Positions 58,200 to 64,000 of a DNA stretch of 64,000 bases are shown here, in pieces (the first letter of the stretch is position 1; every line of letters begins with the position of its first letter). The stretch comes from Chrysemys picta bellii (Eukaryota; Chordata; Testudines; Emydidae): contig NC_088798.1 in assembly GCF_011386835.1 (NCBI RefSeq), forward strand, positions 1,054,001 to 1,118,000, in the 5' to 3' direction. The notes under the pieces were generated by a model. The model saw only the letters and a program-made list of their open reading frames with translations. It was not told the origin of the DNA and searched no databases. A program made the position numbers and the translations under genes.

Positions 58200-59003
58200 G
58201 GTAGAAGAACAAAGAGGAGCCAGGGAATTCTAGACCAGTTACAGTTTAACTTAGGCACCTGGAAAGATACTGGAACAAATCATTAAACAGTCAGTTTGTG
58301 AACGCCATCCTAGAAGATTATAGGGTTATAAATAATAGCCAACATGGATTTGTCAAGAACAAATCATGCCAAACTAACCTAATTTTCTTCTTTGACAGGG
58401 TTACTGCCCTAGCATGTAAGGGGGAAGCTGTAGATGTGATGCATCTTAATTTTAGTAAGGCTTTTGACACAGTCCCACATGAGGTTCTCATAAGCAAGCT
58501 AGGGAAATTGATCTAAATTAAATTACTATAAGGTGGATGCAAAAGTGGTGGAAAGACTGAACTCAAAGTAGTTATCAATTGTTTGCTGTCAAACTGGGGG
58601 GACGTCTCTAATGGAGTCCCACAGGAGTGGGTCTGATACTATCCAATATTTTCATTGATGACTTGGATAATGGAGTGGAGAGTGTGCTAATAAAATGGAT
58701 GGATGGACCAAGCTGGGAGGGTTTGCTAGCACTTTGGAGGACAGGATTAGAATTCAAAACAACCACGACAAACAAATTGGAGAACTGGTCTGAAATCAAT
58801 TAGGTGAAATTCAATAAAGACAAGTGCAGGTCTGGAATAGGCTTCTAAGGGAAGTTGAGGAATCCCTGTCATTAAAGATTAAGAACAAGTTGGACAAACG
58901 CCTGTCAGGGAGGGTCTAGGTTTATTTGGTCCTGCCTCAGCACAGAGTGCAGGACTTGTTGATCTCTGGGGGTCCCTTCCAGCATGACATTTCCATGATT
59001 CTG
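58200..59003 (+). mobile_element. CR1 LINE fragment with internal deletion
   Basis: A 72-codon frame (58298-58516) encodes NSQHGFVKNKSCQTNLIFFF and VDVMHLNFSKAFDTVPHEVL, the CR1 reverse transcriptase core with the AFDTVPH motif. It continues to the catalytic region near 58690 (eroded) and then jumps at about 58830 to the ORF2 C-terminus (ggaataggcttctaaggg) and the 3' tail (ggtcccttccagcatgac) at 59003. Several frame breaks are present. Confidence 0.88.
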
Positions 59004-60019
59004 AGACCATTGGCTGGATACAGGAGTTTTTGTGTCTAGCAGTGTGTAATGTAATGGGATATAGCCAATGTGATCAATCTCTCACTTTCCTGGGCATGTC
59101 ATTAACTCAGATTTTAATGGCTGGTGAAATGTAAGCTTGAAAAACCATCTTTTCTAGCAAATCTAGTACTGCTGACCCTCCTGTTTCTATGTTGTGTTGC
59201 ACTTGCGTACCCTGCAGCTTCTGTTTTATTTCTGGATTAAGGATGTGAAATTTTCTTCGTTTTAGGATCTTAAAAAACCAGAGTAGCTAAAGAGCTGCAG
59301 CACAGAGGTTGATTCCTCTGGAAAGTGTCATGTTTAAAGCTAATGTTGACTGAATTTGTGTGGTGCTCAGGACGTGGATTGCTTCTAATGGCCAGGGTGC
59401 TCCACACTCTAGGGGAGGAAGAGAAGCATGAAAGGTGCAGGTGAGCTGAAATAAAATGTTCAGGTTTTTTTTAAGTGTGTCTTTGTAGCAAAGGGAATTT
59501 CTCTCCCTAAAACTAGTGACAGGGATTCCTCATGGCATGGTGAGCTGGTTGAAGATGGGTCTTCAAGTAGGAAAAGGGCTATCTGCAGTTTCACTCTTTC
59601 TGTTTCTTGCAAGTCCTCTTGTATGGAATTTAGATGGGTTTTAATGAGGTATGGAGTCACTCTGAGGAAACTGATGACTCTGCTCACTTTTCTGTGAAAG
59701 GAGGGTCTGGAGCCTTTTCTTTGTTCCTTATGTACACTATCAGATCTGATTGCAGAAACCTGATGAGGCTCTTAACCTGGGCCCCACAGAAACGACCACT
59801 CTGGCCTTCTCTTTATCCATCTTGTGTCTGGGCCAAGTTTTTACTGCAGCCCATCACACTCGGTGTTTTCTGACAAAAGGCAGCCGAGGCCCCCTTTGTT
59901 CTATTAGCTCCTTAATTGGTGCCATGTTTTCTAGGTGGAATTGAAGACTTTCCCATGCAGATATAAAAGGATTGGAGGTGGCCACTCTCACCAACTCAGC
60001 CTTAAAGTGTGTCATTGCA
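59004..60019. other. Unassigned non-coding sequence
   Basis: Nothing recognised. Confidence 0.5.
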
Positions 60020-60200
60020 GGGCCAACTGTGGTCTAGTGGAGTAAGCAGGCTGCTGGAAGTCAGGAGACCTGAGTTCTACACCACACCTGGACCTTGGGT
60101 TTCACCTCTTCTTCCCTCCTTTTCCACATCAGCGAAAGGGGGCTAACAATACAGTGGCAAGTGCTTTGAGACTGGCTGCTGGAAAGCGCTCTGACTGCTT
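60020..60200 (+). mobile_element. MIR-like CORE-SINE
   Basis: ggtctagtggagtaagcagg and agacctgagttctacacc fit the tRNA-like head. ggaccttgggtttcacctct and the tail aagtgctttgagactggctg with gaaagcgctctga fit the MIR/CORE-SINE body found across amniotes. Confidence 0.7.
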
Positions 60201-60286
60201 CCAGTGTACCATTTACTGTTGGTTTGTGTTTGCTCAAAGTCTGGAACCAGACAATCCAAGGAGGAGGTGGGGAACCAGAATAGCTT

Positions 60287-60493
60287 CAGACAAGGGGTCG
60301 GGACTCCTTGGGGGTCGTGCGCTTATTACGTGGGGGTCGCGAGCGGTCAGCTTCCACCCCAAACCCCGCTTTGCCTCCAGCATTTATAATAGTGTTAAAT
60401 ATAAAAAATGTGTCTTTAATTTGGGGGGGGGGGGCACACTCAGAGGCTTGCTGTGTGAAAGGGGTCGCCCATACAGACGTTTGAGAACCACTG
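60287..60493. mobile_element. hAT-type MITE, second copy of the 33545 family
   Basis: ggggtcgggactccttgggg, cgctttgcctccagcattta and gaggcttgctgtgtgaaagg align with the element at 33545-33758. The right end gtttgagaaccactg is intact; the left end is eroded and no certain TSD was found. Confidence 0.8.
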
Positions 60494-61815
60494 AGCTAGA
60501 GCTCTTAGGAAGGGCTGTATATGTGCTCTGTATTCCCCGAGCACTGATCCCATCTGTTCAAGCCACTAGAGAAGCCAGCAGGTGTGAATTTTTCATTGCC
60601 GTTTCTTCATCATTCCTCATGGCATGGTGAGCTGCAGCTTTGCTGACTTTCACCGCTTCATAGCAGGAAAGGTCAGGAACCTCATAAGCGAGGGGAGCCG
60701 AGGAGTGGGGAAATGCAGAGCGGCAGTTCGGGCAGCTGATCCTTTTTGGCTTTAGAGCACGAATGAATGTTCTGTCATGGTCCTGTGAATATTTCAGGAA
60801 GCATTCTTCTCCTGCCTTCCTGGGCCTCCGAGTTACCAAGGTTACCTGACATGACTTTCCTGAGAGAGGTAGCTGCAGGTTGGTTGGTCTAGCGCGCCTG
60901 CCTCCCCCTGATTGCGCCAGCAAAGGCCACTCAGCGAGGGGCATCACCTTCCATTCTCTCCATCCAGCTGCCGCTGCCTCCCTTGCTCCCTCTCCACTGC
61001 TGCCTGAGGTGTCAGTTATTCCCTTTCATTTTATTTTTTGGAGTAAGGATCATTTTAATTTTGTTTTGCTTGCATAACCTGGGCTGTTATCATCTGACTA
61101 ATTACTCACACATTTTCCTTCAGACAGCAAATGGGAGAGATAAAGCTGCAGCGGGTTTATGTGATTTCTGCTTATCAAGTTACTGTAATTATTTGAAGAA
61201 TGGCTTAAAATTGTATGGAGCAATGAATTTAATTATGAGTTTGCAGTGATGCCTTCTGCTGCATGGGGCTCGCAAGTGGGCAAGTTTATTAGAGGCTCTT
61301 CGCAAACTGACAGCAGGCGAGGATGACAGCTAGTTCCTTGCAAAGAGAGGTTCTGACATGTTCACATGATGCCAGGAGCGGGGAACAGGGGCATGCTTAG
61401 CAGGGCAGCTTGGCAGATTATGAGAACTATCTGTCAGCTTGCCTAGTCCATTTTTAATACCAACCTGAGTAAGACAAAGTATCAGAGCTCTCGCAGGACT
61501 CTGTGTGCTGAGGCTTCTTGGCTTCGCTCGGATATTTTCTGCCTCTCCTGCACTGGCACTGCCATGTGCATGGGGGGAAACTGCCCTTTTGCCCAGGCAT
61601 TAGCGGCTTCCTCTGTGAATGGATTTTATTTCGGAATGAAACCCTTTGGGAGATCAGCATGGGGGTAGCCAGCTACCCAGGCCAGTTCTGAGAATGCTGC
61701 CAAACCTGTGGCCACAGGGGCCCCACCTTATCATGACCTGCTCACAATACCAGGGTGTTTGCCATGCCTGCACCATGTGCCGTAGAGTACAAGTAGCTTC
61801 ATGCTGACAGAGAGC
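60494..61815. other. Unassigned non-coding sequence
   Basis: No gene recognised. The segment at about 61080-61250 is AT-rich, with no simple repeats or repeat-family features. Confidence 0.4.
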
Positions 61816-61823
61816 TCCCCTGG

Positions 61824-61999
61824 CAGGGCCGCCCAGAGGATTCAGGGGGCCTGGGGCAAAGCAATTTCGGGGCCCCTTCCCTAAAAAAAAAGTTGCAATA
61901 TTATAGAATACTATATTCTCATGGGGGCCCTCGCGGGGCCCGGGGCCTGGGGCAAATTGTCCCACTCACCCCCCTCATTCTTCCCCCCGGGCGGCTCTG
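61824..61999. mobile_element. hAT-type MITE, 176 bp, perfect 8-bp TSD
   Basis: The left end cagggccgcccagagg and the right end ccgggcggctctg are inverted repeats. tcccctgg flanks both sides (61816-61823 and 62000-62007). It is the same family as 3322-3599 but with a shorter interior. Confidence 0.9.
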
Positions 62000-62007
62000 T
62001 CCCCTGG

Positions 62008-63201
62008 AGAATCAAGATGTGACCCTTTTGGTTTTGTAGCCTGGTCAAACAAGACTATACATTTCCACACTTCTGATGTTTATTAATAATCAAACACTCA
62101 GACACTTGTGTTATTGTTTTGTTCAGCAAAGGCTCTTTCCCAAAGTAGGCTACACAGAAGTTTCTTTTACAAATTTTCCTTTCTTTAAGGGATTGAGGCA
62201 GTTTGCGATAATGAGTTGCACCTTGAATACTTGCTTTATTTAAATACTAAACAAGGATATTTATCCATATAATTGAACTCTACCAGATGATATAGCGAAT
62301 AAATACCTCCAAGCCAAAAGGCATCAGAGCATACTTACGCACACGAGGAAGAAATAGAGGAATACAAAGTTAGTGCCGTCCCCCAGAAGGCCATGGATCT
62401 AGTTAAGGCAGGTTCAAGACCCCGAAAGAACCCAGAAAATGAGGAAGTAGGTTGGGTCCATTATACCCCAGGTTTATGTAACTTCATGACTAATGTCTGT
62501 GACCATAATGAGATTAATACCTACCTACTATCCATATGTGGCCTTCCAGTCTCCACAACTACACCTTTAATTATGAATATTAATAAAGTACATCACATTT
62601 CTGAATAATTTCTATATGTAAATGCGGTCCAACTGCCTAATTACTACCTAGTAGCCAGATTGCTAAGCCCCACCCCCACCCTTCCTTTCTTGCTAAACTC
62701 TGCTGTACTGTACCCTTCGTGGTTATTCGTTGATCTCTCAGACTTGTGTGTGCAGAATTTATGACCTGAGGTTATTTTCTTAGGCCTGTAACATTTCAGC
62801 TAAAACCCAGCCTTTAGCATAACTACTCCCACAAGGCCTCACACTAATACAACAGGCCTTAATCCTAACAAGCCTCATAACCCACTTATGTTTACCTACT
62901 TGCCCCCGGGCGTGTTCAGAACTAATAAGCAATGCACCCCTGTCAATATTATACCCCTGTAGTGTCACTCCACTTACAACAAGGTTAAGATTAGTCATGA
63001 GACATAAGCCAATCCTTCTCTTGCTTGACAGAAAATCTCTATCTGCTGCATCCCTAGCTCCCTCCACTTACACTCTCACACCAGTTCTGCTGATTCTCCC
63101 CCTGCCCTTCATAAAACTGGCTTCCATCTCCATCCCTACCCAAAGTTGGCATGGCCTGAGATTGACGCAGGTTGGGAAAGAAGATTGCACAGGGACTCTT
63201 A
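62008..63201. other. Unassigned non-coding sequence
   Basis: Nothing recognised. Confidence 0.5.
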
Positions 63202-63458
63202 GGGTATATCTACACTGCAATTAAAAACCCGTGCAGGCTTGGGCTGTGAAGCGGTTTGGTGGTGGTGTAGATGTTTGGACTCGGGTTGCAGCACGAGCTC
63301 TGGGACCCTCCCCGCTTGCAGGATCCTAGAGCCCAGGCTACAGCCCGAGCCCAAATGTCTGTACCACAGTTAAACAGCCCCTTAGCTCCAGCCCCCTGAG
63401 CCTGAATCAGCTGGCACAGGCCAGACACAGGCTTTTAATTCCAGTGTAGACATACCCC
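63202..63458. mobile_element. Harbinger-like MITE, about 257 bp
   Basis: The left end gggtatatctacactgcaat and the right end attccagtgtagacatacc are inverted repeats continuing inward through taaaa/tttta. The interior has cccgagcccaaatgtctgt. A TTA precedes the left end, but no matching copy is seen on the right. Confidence 0.82.
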
Positions 63459-63843
63459 AGCCCTTGCCGCCAGTGGGCCCAATTGAATGGCTCTGTAGGA
63501 AGCCCCAGATCTCCTTGAAGTGGCCCTGCCTGCTGCCTCTTCCGCTGTGCACAGCCTGGGTTAGCTTTGCCTTTCTTGCCAGGGGAGTGAGTGACAATGT
63601 ATAAATGCAGTTCCAATCGGTTGGCTCGGATCTGTATTTTAATGGGATTCAAATAGGCAGCTAATTGTAGGGTTATTGATTTACAGAAACAGATTGTTGA
63701 TGCAGGATATCATTTTACATCCTATGCTGCTGCTGCTATTTATATAGTCAAGGGACAAAGATGCATAGAGCATGGTACAAGTGGGTAGGATGTGCTTGAA
63801 GTAAAGAGGCAATGCAGGGCAAGGTGCTGGGTGTGCTTTATAG

Positions 63844-64000
63844 CATAGAATCATAGAATATCAGGGTTGGATGGGACCTCAAGAGGTCATCTAGTCCAAC
63901 CCCCTGCTCAAAGCAGGACCAATTCCCAACTAAATCATCCCAGCCAGGGTTTTGTCAAGCCGGGCCTTAAAAACCTCCAAGGAAGGAGACTCCACCACCT
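63844..64000 (-). mobile_element. CR1 LINE 3' end, running off the window
   Basis: The minus-strand 3' tail (atattctatgattctatg) is at 63846, and ORF2 C-terminal sequence continues to the edge (ccgggccttaaaaacctcc). It is close in sequence to the copy at 24429, so probably the same young subfamily. Confidence 0.92.

Noticed and set aside
60154..60630. 158-codon plus-strand frame
   Set aside because: It crosses a MIR-like SINE and a hAT MITE; no protein signature.

Overview
The window looks like non-coding nuclear DNA from a turtle (Testudines). The assignment rests on interspersed repeats: many CR1 LINE fragments with the sauropsid 3' tail, tRNA-derived SINEs of the turtle type whose 3' part matches the CR1 tail, a DIRS-type tyrosine-recombinase retrotransposon, and many short terminal-inverted-repeat (TIR) elements of hAT, PIF/Harbinger-like and Tigger/mariner-like type. 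No host protein-coding exon, rRNA or tRNA gene could be supported. The longest credible reading frames belong to transposable elements. The window is therefore intergenic or deep intronic.

Layout. 1-3165: 3' part of a decayed DIRS retrotransposon (gag-like, reverse transcriptase, RNase H and tyrosine recombinase remnants), ending in a large inverted repeat. 3.3-4.6 kb: two short hAT elements with 8-bp target-site duplications (TSDs). 8.1-9.0 kb and 12.3-17.6 kb: Harbinger-like elements with 'tctacact'-type ends, two adjacent SINEs, a CR1 copy and a hAT element. 19.0-23.0 kb: CR1, a foldback sequence, a probable solo LTR, a GC-rich MITE fragment and an LTR candidate. 23.4-27.2 kb: the most nested part, where one CR1 was hit by a Tigger-like element that itself received two CR1 copies (one with an open 191-codon C-terminal reverse transcriptase frame), followed by a second, older CR1 split by a hAT element. 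29.3 kb: a retroelement tail with a hammerhead-ribozyme-like motif, flanked by a 12-bp direct repeat. 30.7-31.4 kb: Harbinger-type MITE with TTA TSD. 37.5-38.3 kb: two CR1 pieces joined head to head. 39.4-42.1 kb: two solo LTRs of different classes (5-bp and 4-bp TSD). 44-46 kb: hAT and CR1. 49.5-51.0 kb: a CR1 split by a 1,146-bp solo LTR. 53.3-56.3 kb: SINE, CR1, a second hammerhead-like repeat, MITEs and another MITE-split CR1. 58.2-64.0 kb: CR1, a MIR-like SINE, hAT and Harbinger-like elements, and the 3' end of a CR1 at the right edge.

The pieces do not work together as a pathway. The value of the window is its insertion history, readable from TSDs and nesting, plus a few structural oddities: hammerhead-like motifs, a GC-rich cassette shared by two unrelated transposon types, a perfect 20-bp inverted repeat inside an LTR, and an inverted CR1 junction. 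Family names are from recognition of ends, motifs and TSDs and were not checked against a repeat library.
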